DNA of 41,314 nt from an uncultured Sporosarcina sp. (GTDB lineage Bacteria > Bacillota > Bacilli > Bacillales_A > Planococcaceae): contig CANSAF010000020.1 in NCBI GenBank assembly GCA_947644645.1, positions 1-41,314 of the forward strand. Direction: 5' to 3'. This document shows, in pieces, positions 26,296 to 34,626 of this stretch; the first letter of the stretch is position 1, and each line of letters opens with the position of its first letter. Position numbers and translations under genes: made by a program. A model generated the notes under the pieces. It was not told the origin of the DNA. It did not search any database and was given only the letters and a program-made list of their open reading frames with translations.

Positions 26296-27924
26296 ATGAA
26301 ATGGAATTCTTATGAAGATTTACAAAACCTCATTTGTGAAGTTGTTAGTTGGGACAGTCGAACTGGAACAAAAGGTGAAATTCAATTTGCCTATCAATTA
26401 AAAGACAAATTATTGGAATTACCTTATTTCCAAAATCATCCTTCTTATATTGAGCTTCATGATGCGGGCAAGGAACGCAATATTGTAAGCGCTTTATATA
26501 AAAGTGATACAACCAATCAAACAATCGTATTAATGAGTCATTTTGATACCGTTCATACAGATGAGTTTGGCGAAATTGAAGCACTTGCTTTTAACCCTTT
26601 AGCATTAACAAAGGAATTACATAATCGAATCAATGAACTTCCTGAAGGTGCCCAATTAGACTTACAATCGGGAGATTATTTATTTGGCAGAGGCATTATG
26701 GATATGAAAATGGGGTTAGTATTACATTTGCACTTATTAGAAATAGCTGCAAAAGAACAATGGCCGATTAATTTATTGCTGTTAACCGTTCCAGACGAGG
26801 AAGTAAACTCTTCTGGTATGAGAGTTGCGGCAGATAAACTACTAGAAATTAAAGAAAAGTACAAACTAGATTATCAATTATTTTTAAACAGTGAACCATC
26901 ATTTTCTCAAAAACCAAATGATGAAAATTATTATATTTACTCAGGAACAATCGGAAAAATCATGCCAACAGCCTTATTTTATGGGATGGAAACGCATGCA
27001 GGTGAGCCATTAAGCGGCATAACGGGACATTTTATCGCATCTTATTTCACAAAAAAAATGGAGTATAATCCTTCCTTTGTTGAGGAAGTTTATGGTGAAA
27101 AAACACCACTTCCCGTCTGTTTAAAAGCCTATGATTTAAAACAAGACTATTCAACACAAACATCTAATCACACGGCAGCCTTATACAATGTTTTTTTAAT
27201 GGAACAAAGTGCCCAGCAAGTAATGGATACGTTTGAATCCGTCGCAAAAATAGCGATGAAAGAGTGTCAAAAAGATTATGAAGCCATTTGTAAACGGGAA
27301 AATGCAGCGCCAATTGGAGAAATTAAAGTCCTTCAATATAGTGAATTATTATCCTATGCAACGGTCAAATTAGGTCAAGAAAAAATCGATGAAATGTATG
27401 AATTTGTGATTAATAACTCGGACTTAGATGAACGTGAAATGTCTATTCAAATTGCAGATCAATTAATGGCGCATTGTTTAGAACTTGCACCAGCGACAGT
27501 GCTATTTTTCGCGCCACCTTATTATCCGGCAATTAATTCATCTGAAAACCCTTTAATCATTGAGAAAATCGAATTTGCACAAAATTACTTGCAAGAAAAA
27601 TTCAATATCAATGCGCAACAAGTCCATTATTTTAACGGCATTTCAGATTTAAGCTATGTTAATTATGACGAGCATGATGAAGGTTGGAAATCCTACAAAG
27701 AAAATACACCTGTTTGGGGAGATGTGTATACCATTCCTTTTGCCAGCATGCAAAAACTAAATGCGCCCGTCTTAAACATTGGACCTTTCGGAAAAGATGC
27801 TCATAAATTTACAGAAAGACTGCATAAAGAGTCAGCTTTTACCTATACACCTTATGTATTACGAAAAGTGATTGAAACGATGTTTGTTACAGAAGATGTC
27901 AAAAGCAATTTGGAAAGTGTATAA
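26296..27924 (+). CDS. rocB: RocB-like M20 family metallohydrolase
   Basis: 542 residues, long for family M20 and matching B. subtilis RocB of the arginine utilisation operon. Metal and catalytic residues are visible: H82 and D84 in MSHFDTVH, D136 in GRGIMDMKMG, E168/E169 in VPDEEV, and a C-terminal His in GKDAHKFTER. M20 enzymes cleave amide bonds of acylated or carbamoylated amino acids and small peptides. The ATG follows GGAGG. It is the second gene after gntR with a 27-bp gap, so probably one operon. The symbol reflects homology only; the other roc genes are not in this window. Confidence 0.85.
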   Translation: MKWNSYEDLQNLICEVVSWDSRTGTKGEIQFAYQLKDKLLELPYFQNHPSYIELHDAGKERNIVSALYKSDTTNQTIVLMSHFDTVHTDEFGEIEALAFNPLALTKELHNRINELPEGAQLDLQSGDYLFGRGIMDMKMGLVLHLHLLEIAAKEQWPINLLLLTVPDEEVNSSGMRVAADKLLEIKEKYKLDYQLFLNSEPSFSQKPNDENYYIYSGTIGKIMPTALFYGMETHAGEPLSGITGHFIASYFTKKMEYNPSFVEEVYGEKTPLPVCLKAYDLKQDYSTQTSNHTAALYNVFLMEQSAQQVMDTFESVAKIAMKECQKDYEAICKRENAAPIGEIKVLQYSELLSYATVKLGQEKIDEMYEFVINNSDLDEREMSIQIADQLMAHCLELAPATVLFFAPPYYPAINSSENPLIIEKIEFAQNYLQEKFNINAQQVHYFNGISDLSYVNYDEHDEGWKSYKENTPVWGDVYTIPFASMQKLNAPVLNIGPFGKDAHKFTERLHKESAFTYTPYVLRKVIETMFVTEDVKSNLESV

Positions 27925-27994
27925 GTTTAAAGCCTGTTCTAACGCCACTTTCTCGTCAAACATGCTATACTTTGACTTACGAGGAGTGAATGAA

Positions 27995-28954
27995 ATGAAA
28001 CAACAAAATTTCCCTTTTCCTACAGAAGGAAAACGGTATTATACATGGTCAAGACATTTAAAAGATGAATTTGGATTTAAAGTATTTAAAGTTGCACTGG
28101 ACGCTGGTTTTGATTGTCCGAATCGTGATGGAACGGTCGCTTACGGAGGCTGTACATTTTGTAGTGTAGCGGGTTCTGGTGATTTTGCAGGTGATCGTGT
28201 CGATCCAATCGATGTACAATTCGCGGAGATTAAAGCGAAAATGCATCGCAAATGGAAAGATGGTAAACCGATGGCGTATTTCCAAGCCTATACAAATACG
28301 CATGCCCCTTTACCTGTCTTAAAAGAAAAATTCGAAGCAGCCCTTGCACAAGAAGGTATCATGGGCATTTCGATCGCGACACGTCCAGATTGCCTGCCAG
28401 ATGATGTCGTTGAATATTTAGCGGAATTAAATGAACGTACTTATTTATGGGTTGAACTCGGTTTACAAACTGTTCATGAAAAAACAGCAAAACTCGTCAA
28501 CCGCGCCCATGATTTCGCTACATATGTGGAAGGCGTGGAAAAGTTACGCAAACATAATATTCGCATCGTTTCACATATTATTAATGGCTTGCCGATGGAA
28601 GATTACGATATGATGATGGAAACAGCGCGTGCCGTGTCCAAATTAGACGTACAAGGCATTAAAATTCACTTGCTTCATTTACTAAAAGGAACACCGATGG
28701 TTAAACAATACGAAAAAGGTAAATTACAGTTTTTAGAAAAAGACGAGTATATTAATCTTGTCGCAGATCAACTTGAAATTTTACCACCTGAAATGATTAT
28801 CCACCGAATCACAGGCGATGGACCGATTGAATTAATGATTGGTCCGATGTGGAGCGTGACGAAATGGGAAGTATTAAACGGGATCGATAAAGAATTACAA
28901 CGCCGAAATAGTTGGCAAGGGAAGTATTTTAAAAAGGAAGTTGAAATCAATTGA
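27995..28954 (+). CDS. ytqA: YtqA, TIGR01212-type radical SAM protein
   Basis: 319-residue radical S-adenosylmethionine protein of the YhcC/YtqA family. The 4Fe-4S cluster cysteines are C41, C53 and C56, in the family spacing C-x11-C-x2-C (DCPNRDGT..GGCTFC) rather than CxxxCxxC. E. coli YhcC-type relatives are not assigned a firm reaction. The start at 27995 follows GAGGAGTGA; a longer frame starting inside rocB is rejected. TATACT at 27966-27971 may be its -10 box. It overlaps ytqB. Confidence 0.93.
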   Translation: MKQQNFPFPTEGKRYYTWSRHLKDEFGFKVFKVALDAGFDCPNRDGTVAYGGCTFCSVAGSGDFAGDRVDPIDVQFAEIKAKMHRKWKDGKPMAYFQAYTNTHAPLPVLKEKFEAALAQEGIMGISIATRPDCLPDDVVEYLAELNERTYLWVELGLQTVHEKTAKLVNRAHDFATYVEGVEKLRKHNIRIVSHIINGLPMEDYDMMMETARAVSKLDVQGIKIHLLHLLKGTPMVKQYEKGKLQFLEKDEYINLVADQLEILPPEMIIHRITGDGPIELMIGPMWSVTKWEVLNGIDKELQRRNSWQGKYFKKEVEIN

Positions 28955-29547
28955 GTCAAATCATTCTTCACCGTGTATTGCCTTTTTCCAAGCGATTAAT
29001 TTCAAAAACTGTTTTCGCGGGCGAAACTGTTGTCGATGCGACAGCTGGTAATGGCAATGACACACAATTTTTAGCAGAGCATGTCGGCGAAAATGGACAT
29101 GTTTACGCATTCGATATTCAACAACAAGCACTCGATTCGACGAAAACGCGTCTAGGCGATTTAACAAAACGCACAACGCTTATTTTAGACAGTCATGCAA
29201 ATGTTGATGAATATGTAAAAGGGACAATTGGCGGCGCCATGTTCAATTTAGGTTATTTACCGTATAGTGAAGATTTATCCGTCATTACTAAAGCAGATTC
29301 GACCATTGCGGCGGTTCACAAATTGCTCGGTTTATTGAAAGTAGATGGGATGATCACAATTTCAGTTTACGATGGACATGAAGGTGGAAAAGAAGAACGT
29401 GATGCTTTACTGGATTACGTTGGCAAACTTCATCAAGCAGATGTCCATGTAGCAAGATATGAAATTATCAATCAGCGAAACAACCCACCATTTTTACTTG
29501 CGATTGAAAAACTACGGGACTTTACAGAAGTTCGGGTTGTTGAATAA
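28951..29547 (+). CDS. ytqB: YtqB, class I SAM-dependent methyltransferase
   Basis: 198 residues. The Rossmann methyltransferase motif I is VVDATAGNGNDTQFLAEHVG (about 27-46) and the acidic motif II is YAFDIQ (about 52-57). It belongs to the YtqB family, adjacent to ytqA throughout Bacillales; an RNA or small-molecule substrate is proposed, none is certain. The start is a TTG that overlaps the ytqA stop (TTGA), with AAGGAAG ten bases upstream. A strong terminator follows the stop. Confidence 0.92.
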   Translation: MSQIILHRVLPFSKRLISKTVFAGETVVDATAGNGNDTQFLAEHVGENGHVYAFDIQQQALDSTKTRLGDLTKRTTLILDSHANVDEYVKGTIGGAMFNLGYLPYSEDLSVITKADSTIAAVHKLLGLLKVDGMITISVYDGHEGGKEERDALLDYVGKLHQADVHVARYEIINQRNNPPFLLAIEKLRDFTEVRVVE

Positions 29548-29554
29548 GAAGAAG

Positions 29555-29590
29555 AACGCAAATTTCTATGATGATTTTTGCGTTTTTTTG
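29555..29590 (+). terminator. terminator of the ytqAB operon
   Basis: AACGCAAA (29555-29562) pairs with TTTGCGTT and is followed by five more T residues. The ATG at 29568 of the next open frame falls in the loop of this hairpin, which argues against its use as a start. Confidence 0.9.
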
Positions 29591-29672
29591 TTGGACTTTT
29601 TTCTTGATAACATTCCTGAGTGGATGCACATATAGTATAACGATTACTAGGCATCTTAGAGGAGGAATAGGC

Positions 29673-30164
29673 ATCGCAAATTATCAAGAACTTACAGGAA
29701 CCGTCATTGGCATGGATGACATCGCAGTGGGTCCTTACCGGGAAGTCGGGTGTCATAAACTTATGTCGCTCGATTTAGGTTATGGCACAATTGTCAATTT
29801 TGTCCTAGCGCCAAACACTTATTTTTTAAACCATAAATTAATATCCGTTGGCGATCGAGTATCTGGATTTTATGACTTAAATACAGCTGCACCAATTGGC
29901 AACCAAGCGAATCATCTTGCACGTGTCGTAAGTGAATATAAATCTAATCGCATCGTCAAAGTAGATTATTTCAACAATCAACTCGTCAGCAGTGGCGGCT
30001 TTCTCCAAATTAACATTGGCCCTAACACAAATATTACCATGCAAAACGGGCAATCATTTACTGGAGATATCGCCAACCGTGAATTGGTCGTTGTGTACAG
30101 CGAAGCTTCTATTGGCATGCCTTCGCAAACGACACCTTCAGAAATTATTGTACTTTGCGCTTAA
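29673..30164 (+). CDS. conserved hypothetical protein; start codon non-canonical or lost
   Basis: The frame is open from 29568 to 30164, but the only ATG pair at its 5' end lies in the ytqB terminator. The best ribosome site, AGAGGAGG at 29658-29665, is followed by in-frame ATA and ATC codons (29667, 29673), not ATG/GTG/TTG; the next ATG is at 29709. From ATC the protein has about 163 residues and begins ANYQELTGTVIG. It is rich in beta-strands, with VDYFNNQLVSSGGFLQINIGP and TTPSEIIVLC near the end, and has the look of a conserved small Firmicute protein of unknown function. A lipobox-like LSGC in the upstream part (if 29568 were used) is probably fortuitous. Confidence 0.6.
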   Translation: MANYQELTGTVIGMDDIAVGPYREVGCHKLMSLDLGYGTIVNFVLAPNTYFLNHKLISVGDRVSGFYDLNTAAPIGNQANHLARVVSEYKSNRIVKVDYFNNQLVSSGGFLQINIGPNTNITMQNGQSFTGDIANRELVVVYSEASIGMPSQTTPSEIIVLCA

Positions 30165-30169
30165 TTAAT

Positions 30170-30203
30170 CAAAATAACGACTTACAAAAATTCAGTAAGT
30201 CGT
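30170..30203 (-). terminator. terminator of the ASCH gene
   Basis: ACGACTTAC (30177-30185) and GTAAGTCGT (30195-30203) with a 9-nt loop; the minus strand then reads TATTTTGATT. It abuts the ASCH stop codon. Confidence 0.8.
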
Positions 30204-30204
30204 C

Positions 30205-30543
30205 TCAATATTGAATCGTAATCGCCAAGGCTCCCCATTCTTTTTCCTGTTCTTTTGTAAAAATCTCATAAGTTCCCTCAATCATTTCTTTCATCGTCCA
30301 TCCTTCACAATCAAAAGCTTTAAATGGAATCTCCTCGTACATTTTTTCAAATGTTTCATATACTTGTAAATCAATGACTTGCACTTGTAAAATCTGAGTT
30401 CGACTTGGTACTTCAACAAATTCAATCATATCCCCCACTTTAATTTCCCTTCTTTTCTCATCATTCAGCCAAACTTCAATCCGTTTTCTTCCCGCTTGAA
30501 TTGCATTGAAATATTCTTGATATAATCCCATTTTATGTTTCAT
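30205..30543 (-). CDS. ASCH domain protein
   Basis: 112 residues covering a single ASCH domain, a PUA-like fold: the family motif G-x-K-x-x-E-x-R appears as GRKRIEVWLND (about 17-27), followed by KVGDMIEF. ASCH proteins bind RNA or modified nucleosides (one branch hydrolyses N4-acetylcytidine), so an RNA-related role is inferred. The start at 30543 follows AAAGGAGCC; the longer frame to 30582 overlaps the upstream membrane-protein gene. It is the last gene of a four-gene minus-strand run (31454 to 30205). Confidence 0.85.
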   Translation of the reverse strand: MKHKMGLYQEYFNAIQAGRKRIEVWLNDEKRREIKVGDMIEFVEVPSRTQILQVQVIDLQVYETFEKMYEEIPFKAFDCEGWTMKEMIEGTYEIFTKEQEKEWGALAITIQY

Positions 30544-30556
30544 CAACTGGCTCCTT

Positions 30557-31000
30557 TCACCAAAGCTCTCCAAACAAGCCAAAAATATTTGTCATATATA
30601 ATACAATCAATAGGATGATAATAAAGATTAGTTGAAACAGCGTCAGCAAATAAGCATTACGATTCTCCGCATATTTCCGCTCCATCCATATTCTTACGGA
30701 TTCTGTCACAAAAATCATCACGAATAACAAAAAATACGGCTCTAAAAATAAGAGTGTCGAAGGATACCTTGCTATATTCACAAATCCACCTACTACAATC
30801 ATAATCATCGCCGCAATTCGTAAACCCCAGTCAATTTTCTTATGGCGCGCATTTACATGATTATAGGAAAACATCTTCCTCCGCTCGACTTTCAATAATC
30901 GCCTCGTCACTTCGCCAAACAAAAATAAGATCAACCATAAGCCAACAATTAGTAAGATAAACTTTAAACCGAAGAACGATCCCCCGCCTTCAACAATCAC
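30557..31000 (-). CDS. DUF4181-like membrane protein
   Basis: 147 residues with four hydrophobic helices (about 10-30, 61-78, 84-101, 117-140). The basic segment LKVERRKMFSYNHVNARHKKIDW between the first two resembles the DUF4181 family of Bacillales membrane proteins. It starts at a GTG with TAGGGGA upstream; an ATG three bases earlier is out of frame. Function unknown; found in many accessory gene runs. Confidence 0.72.
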   Translation of the reverse strand: MIVEGGGSFFGLKFILLIVGLWLILFLFGEVTRRLLKVERRKMFSYNHVNARHKKIDWGLRIAAMIMIVVGGFVNIARYPSTLLFLEPYFLLFVMIFVTESVRIWMERKYAENRNAYLLTLFQLIFIIILLIVLYMTNIFGLFGELW

Positions 31001-31009
31001 ATAAATCCC

Positions 31010-31252
31010 CTACCCATCATTTACATTCAATTTGTTTTTACTAAGCATTCTAGTAATAACAGACCATAACCCGTAGATTAAAAAAGCATTAATCAGCAAA
31101 GTCGACAAATCAAAAAACATATACTGAAAACCCAATTCCTTCACTTGAAAAATCGAAACCATTTCTTCGCCTTTATATTGAATCCAATTGAAAGGAATGC
31201 CCATTAGAAATGCAAGACATGCACTGATCAAAATCTTTTGTTTTCTCGTCAT
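31010..31252 (-). CDS. small two-helix membrane protein
   Basis: 80 residues with transmembrane segments at about 6-24 and 45-68 and a short charged C-terminus. The ATG follows TAGGAGGG. It lies between the glycine-rich protein gene and the DUF4181-like gene with gaps of about 10 bp. I do not recognise the family. Confidence 0.7.
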   Translation of the reverse strand: MTRKQKILISACLAFLMGIPFNWIQYKGEEMVSIFQVKELGFQYMFFDLSTLLINAFLIYGLWSVITRMLSKNKLNVNDG

Positions 31253-31262
31253 TCAATCCCTC

Positions 31263-31454
31263 CTACTCATCGTGATCCTTAGATTTTTTAGCATCCATTG
31301 AAGCACCAATCGCAACGCCAATCGATAAACCCATACCGATGCCAAGCGCAATATTATCAAAGACAACTAAACCAAGCACCACACCAAAACTAAGTCCAAG
31401 ACTAATACCTAGCGAAATATAGGAAGTTTCTTTATCTGGTTTTTGTTTAGTCAT
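31263..31454 (-). CDS. small glycine-zipper membrane protein
   Basis: 63 residues. The centre (about 12-50) is one continuous hydrophobic stretch with Gly spaced every four residues (LGISLGLSFGVVLGLV, LGIGMGLSIGVAIG), a glycine-zipper pattern that favours close helix packing in membranes; ends are charged. The ATG follows AAAGGAAGG. Function unknown. Confidence 0.72.
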   Translation of the reverse strand: MTKQKPDKETSYISLGISLGLSFGVVLGLVVFDNIALGIGMGLSIGVAIGASMDAKKSKDHDE

Positions 31455-31506
31455 TATAAAACCTTCCTTTCAAATTCTTTTAAGAAGCTCACTTCATAAT
31501 AAAAAA

Positions 31507-32034
31507 TTATTCTTTGAGAAGTGAATAAATATATGTATCATGTGCAGCGCCACCTTGATACATATAATTTCTCAAAATCCCTTCTTGTTGAAAGCCAATT
31601 TTTTGCAATAATTGATTCGACGCTTCATTTTCAATAAACACAACCGCGCCAATTCGCGTTAACCCCATTATCTCAAAACCATAAGAAAGGACTTCAGCTA
31701 TGGCCTCTGAAGTGTACCCCTTTCGCCAATATTTTGGGTGTATTTCATACCCAATTTCAGCACGTTTATGTTTGGGTAACCAAGCGTTAAAACCAATTGT
31801 GCCAATGATTTCTTGAGTTCCTTTACGTTCAATTCCCCATCGTATTCCTCTTTTTTCATGAAAGTTTCTTGAGAATCGTTCAATGAATTTCTCCGCCTCT
31901 TCTATTTCTTTCAGCGGTTCTTGCCCGTAAAAACGCATGACATCCTCATTAGAAAAACACGCAAAAATCCCTTCCGCATCTTCATTATTTAATTCCCTCA
32001 ATATAAGCCGATCCGTCTCTAATATTGGAAACAT
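31507..32034 (-). CDS. GNAT acetyltransferase, RimJ/RimL type
   Basis: 175 residues starting ILETDRLILREL, the RimJ/RimL-type opening. The acetyl-CoA loop is YWRKGYTSEA (about 107-116), then the conserved N-x-x-S segment ENEASNQLLQKIGF near residue 140-153. Such enzymes acetylate N-termini of proteins or small amines; substrate unknown. The ATG follows AAGGGGAGAG. First of three RimJ-like/GNAT genes in this accessory run, which are only distantly alike. Confidence 0.88.
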   Translation of the reverse strand: MFPILETDRLILRELNNEDAEGIFACFSNEDVMRFYGQEPLKEIEEAEKFIERFSRNFHEKRGIRWGIERKGTQEIIGTIGFNAWLPKHKRAEIGYEIHPKYWRKGYTSEAIAEVLSYGFEIMGLTRIGAVVFIENEASNQLLQKIGFQQEGILRNYMYQGGAAHDTYIYSLLKE

Positions 32035-32057
32035 TTAATCTCTCCCCTTATTTTCAC

Positions 32058-32249
32058 TCAACGAATAAAAGCAAAATAAATAATCCCGACAAATATTAAT
32101 ACAAGCATCATAATCCCTGTACTTTTCCATCCCATTCCACCAACTGTATCTGAAAGATTGCTGCCATGAATACTACTTGAAGGATGTTTTAATTCTTTCT
32201 GTCGTAATTTCTCCCTTCTCTCCCCGGGTGTTTGACGATGATTACTCAT
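32058..32249 (-). CDS. DUF6366-like small membrane protein
   Basis: 63 residues. A charged N-terminal half with TPGERREKLRQKELKHP, a middle SDTVGGMGWKSTG and one C-terminal transmembrane helix (about 43-61) match the layout of DUF6366 proteins of Bacillales. The start at 32249 follows GGAGGAGA; the frame to 32273 is an extension. Function unknown. Confidence 0.75.
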   Translation of the reverse strand: MSNHRQTPGERREKLRQKELKHPSSSIHGSNLSDTVGGMGWKSTGIMMLVLIFVGIIYFAFIR

Positions 32250-32284
32250 TTTATCTCCTCCAATCTTTCTCATCTGCTATTCTC

Positions 32285-32815
32285 CTAATACGTTAATGTA
32301 ATGATGTAGTAAATGCCAAGTAACTCAACAACAGAAAGGTCAACATCTTCTGCTAAATAACTAATCTTCAAAGACAGCGGAATCTTTTTCTCAATGCTAA
32401 TCTTCGCACAAACTTGATTGTCTACTTGTACTTCACAAACTCGATTGAACATTTCTTTTTTTAATAGATATTCTTTATCGTTTTTGGAATAAACCATACG
32501 CGGATTTGTGCTAATCTTTGTTTTATCCTCTAACAAGTATTGATTCACTTGATCAGCATGCGTCAACGACACATCCCACTTCATTTTCAATAAATTGGAT
32601 TTAAAAGATTGTTCTTGTATATCAATTACATGCGCTTTATTTTCGCCGTAGACATTAATTTTCCGTCCAATTGGCAAAGAAGATGTCTGAATCAGTTTAT
32701 CCCATTTGTTTTTATACTTTCTTCCAATAAACCCTACTTCAACATCCTCTTCATTATGAATAGTGATTCGTTTACTTGAATCCCGCCACATAGGCAATAC
32801 TGCGTAAAAATTCAT
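32285..32815 (-). CDS. tubby C-terminal-like domain protein
   Basis: 176 residues, no signal peptide, alternating strands with a hydrophobic C-terminal segment (VVELLGIYYIITLTY). The organisation resembles the tubby-like/LURP-one beta-barrel proteins seen in Bacillus accessory regions. Homology is a judgment from pattern, not from a definite motif. The ATG follows AAGGAGT. Function unknown. Confidence 0.6.
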   Translation of the reverse strand: MNFYAVLPMWRDSSKRITIHNEEDVEVGFIGRKYKNKWDKLIQTSSLPIGRKINVYGENKAHVIDIQEQSFKSNLLKMKWDVSLTHADQVNQYLLEDKTKISTNPRMVYSKNDKEYLLKKEMFNRVCEVQVDNQVCAKISIEKKIPLSLKISYLAEDVDLSVVELLGIYYIITLTY

Positions 32816-32829
32816 TAAAATACTCCTTA

Positions 32830-33069
32830 CTATAAATTCTGACTACTCTTCTTAGAAGTCAATTGAACGAGCACAAAAGAGATAATAAATGAAATAAAAC
32901 CAAATATAAATACTTTCAACCAAGATATTTCCATATTGTAAGGAGATAGTTCCTCCATATTCAAAGTGTATAATGACCACCATTCATCTGTCGTAGCTAG
33001 CAGGACTGAAGCCAGTAACCAAACTGCAAAGAGAATGATTGCATTCACAAAAATCAGAACCTTTTTCAT
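32830..33069 (-). CDS. small two-helix membrane protein
   Basis: 79 residues with transmembrane segments at about 3-25 and 48-70. The external loop is acidic and aromatic (DEWWSLYTLNMEELSPYN). The start at 33069 follows AAGGAGAG; the longer frame to 33084 contains that site. It precedes the tubby-like gene by 14 bp. I do not recognise the family. Confidence 0.68.
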   Translation of the reverse strand: MKKVLIFVNAIILFAVWLLASVLLATTDEWWSLYTLNMEELSPYNMEISWLKVFIFGFISFIISFVLVQLTSKKSSQNL

Positions 33070-33110
33070 ACTTCTCTCCTTCATTCCATTAAATACTCGT
33101 TAGTAAGTGA

Positions 33111-33665
33111 TTAATTCGGTCGTTTTTCATAAGGATGGATTCTGCCGATGAGCGATTCAGAATTCCCTGATTGAATATGTTGAATGACTCCCGCCGATAT
33201 TTCTTCATGCGTTAACCATCTTGAATGATTTCCTTCCAATATAAAACCTAAGTAAATACTACTCTGCGTACAATTCGATGGGACATTTAAGATGTCATCA
33301 TTAAAATACCTTCTACTCCCCTTCACTTGATACAAATGCCAATGTTTAATATACTCAGAAACCAATTTATTGACAATTTCCAACGCCTGCGTAGAAGGAG
33401 TCCAACTGACAACTAATGATATAGGTCCATATTTTTGAATGGATTTTCTTATCTGTTCTTCTAATAATGAATGATTATGATAGTCTACCTTCAAACTATT
33501 CATCAAATCAGAATGAGTCGCTTTCTTCATTAACCGATCATGCTTTTCTTTACTTCTTCCAATGACAGAGGTCTGATAACCCATTTCCATCAGCCAAAGC
33601 GAAACCTCTGATAACATGCCTGTACCGCCAACTACAAGTGCATGTTTTTCACTCAATTTAACCAC
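33111..33665 (-). CDS. short-chain dehydrogenase-like Rossmann protein
   Basis: About 184 residues. The NAD(P)-binding motif is ALVVGGTGMLSEVSLWL (about 9-25), followed by a basic SVIGRSKEKHDRL that suggests NADP. The SDR catalytic Y-x3-K is present only as YQVKG (about residues 111-115) and may not be functional; the chain is short for an SDR (usually about 250). The start is uncertain: a GTG at 33665 after GGAG and a TTG at 33656 after GGGGTGG are both reasonable. Reaction unknown. Confidence 0.72.
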   Translation of the reverse strand: MVKLSEKHALVVGGTGMLSEVSLWLMEMGYQTSVIGRSKEKHDRLMKKATHSDLMNSLKVDYHNHSLLEEQIRKSIQKYGPISLVVSWTPSTQALEIVNKLVSEYIKHWHLYQVKGSRRYFNDDILNVPSNCTQSSIYLGFILEGNHSRWLTHEEISAGVIQHIQSGNSESLIGRIHPYEKRPN

Positions 33666-33697
33666 CCCATATTTCTCCAACAATTGCGAAGTTCATT

Positions 33698-33775
33698 TTA
33701 CAAAACTTGAAATAAAGCCGCAATCACAAAATAAGTGAAGACGCCCGCTAGAAAAATCAATACCTTTTTCTTCAT
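33698..33775 (-). CDS. 25-residue single-helix membrane microprotein
   Basis: MKKKVLIFLAGVFTYFVIAA and five more residues: a basic N-terminus and one hydrophobic helix. The ATG at 33775 has GGGAGACG at good spacing, and the stop lies about 30 bp before the dehydrogenase-like gene. Too short for automatic gene finders. A real gene is supported by the ribosome site and amphipathic design, but no homolog is recalled. Confidence 0.55.
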   Translation of the reverse strand: MKKKVLIFLAGVFTYFVIAALFQVL

Positions 33776-33884
33776 AAATTTCGTCTCCCTTCTCAGCTAC
33801 CTAGTTTGCCTTCTTCTAGTGCAGTATGAAAATTAAAGACTCATTGTGAATTCACAAAAAATCATTCTCAAATTTTCCTACTTA

Positions 33885-34457
33885 TTAATCCACTTTAGAA
33901 TTTTTATAGTAAATCAGATTATCCGTCCACTCACCAAACTCAAAAATAAATCGTTTTCTTGTACACTCATATTCCATGCCCACACTCTTCGCCAAATTAA
34001 TTGACGCTGAATTATCTAAATTAATATGCGCCTCAATACGATGATATTTCAAATCCTTAAAAGCAATGTTAAGCGCTTCTTTTACCGCTTCTTTACCATA
34101 ACCCATTCCCCAATACTGATTATGAAGCGTGTATCCTATTCTTCCCCATTGGAAGTCCTCTCTTTCCAAAGTTGAAAAATCGATCATGCCTATATGAGTG
34201 CCATCGCTTTTATTAAAAACAGCAAATACATAAGCAGTATCTTTTAACGCTAACTCTTGATGTTTATTAACCAGATTAGTAAACCATTCAAGCGTACATT
34301 CACGCATATCTATTTTCCCTAAATCATGCCTATGCTTAGATAATTGACGATTGTTAAACCCTTCTAACCATTTTTCATAATCAGCAATATTTAAGGGTCT
34401 GATTTCCAATCGCTCTGTTTCTAACACAATGTTAAAACGTTCTTCTTCCAATATCAA
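33885..34457 (-). CDS. GNAT acetyltransferase, RimJ/RimL type
   Basis: 190 residues; LETERLEIRPLNIADYEKWLEG near the N-terminus, acetyl-CoA loop NQYWGMGYGKEAVKEAL (about 113-129) and the N-x-A-S segment NLDNSASINLAKSVGM. The start is a TTG, eight bases after AGGAG; an ATG between them is out of frame and closed after two codons. Acceptor substrate unknown. The 169-bp gap upstream (34458-34626) holds no supported gene. Confidence 0.87.
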   Translation of the reverse strand: MILEEERFNIVLETERLEIRPLNIADYEKWLEGFNNRQLSKHRHDLGKIDMRECTLEWFTNLVNKHQELALKDTAYVFAVFNKSDGTHIGMIDFSTLEREDFQWGRIGYTLHNQYWGMGYGKEAVKEALNIAFKDLKYHRIEAHINLDNSASINLAKSVGMEYECTRKRFIFEFGEWTDNLIYYKNSKVD

Positions 34458-34626
34458 TGTAACATCTCCTCTGTATTAATTTCCCTAATAAAAATAATCT
34501 AGCATGTAAACAATAAAAAAACACATCTTTCACTACTTTTTCCAATTAAGCCGATTAAACCCCTACAGATAAAACAACTGTCTTTTAAAAGTTAGTAAAT
34601 CTTATATCTTATTGAACTTCACCATA

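Noticed and set aside
27872-27994. Upstream extension of ytqA into rocB
   Set aside because: Overlaps the rocB end, includes the likely ytqA promoter and ribosome site, and adds non-conserved residues.
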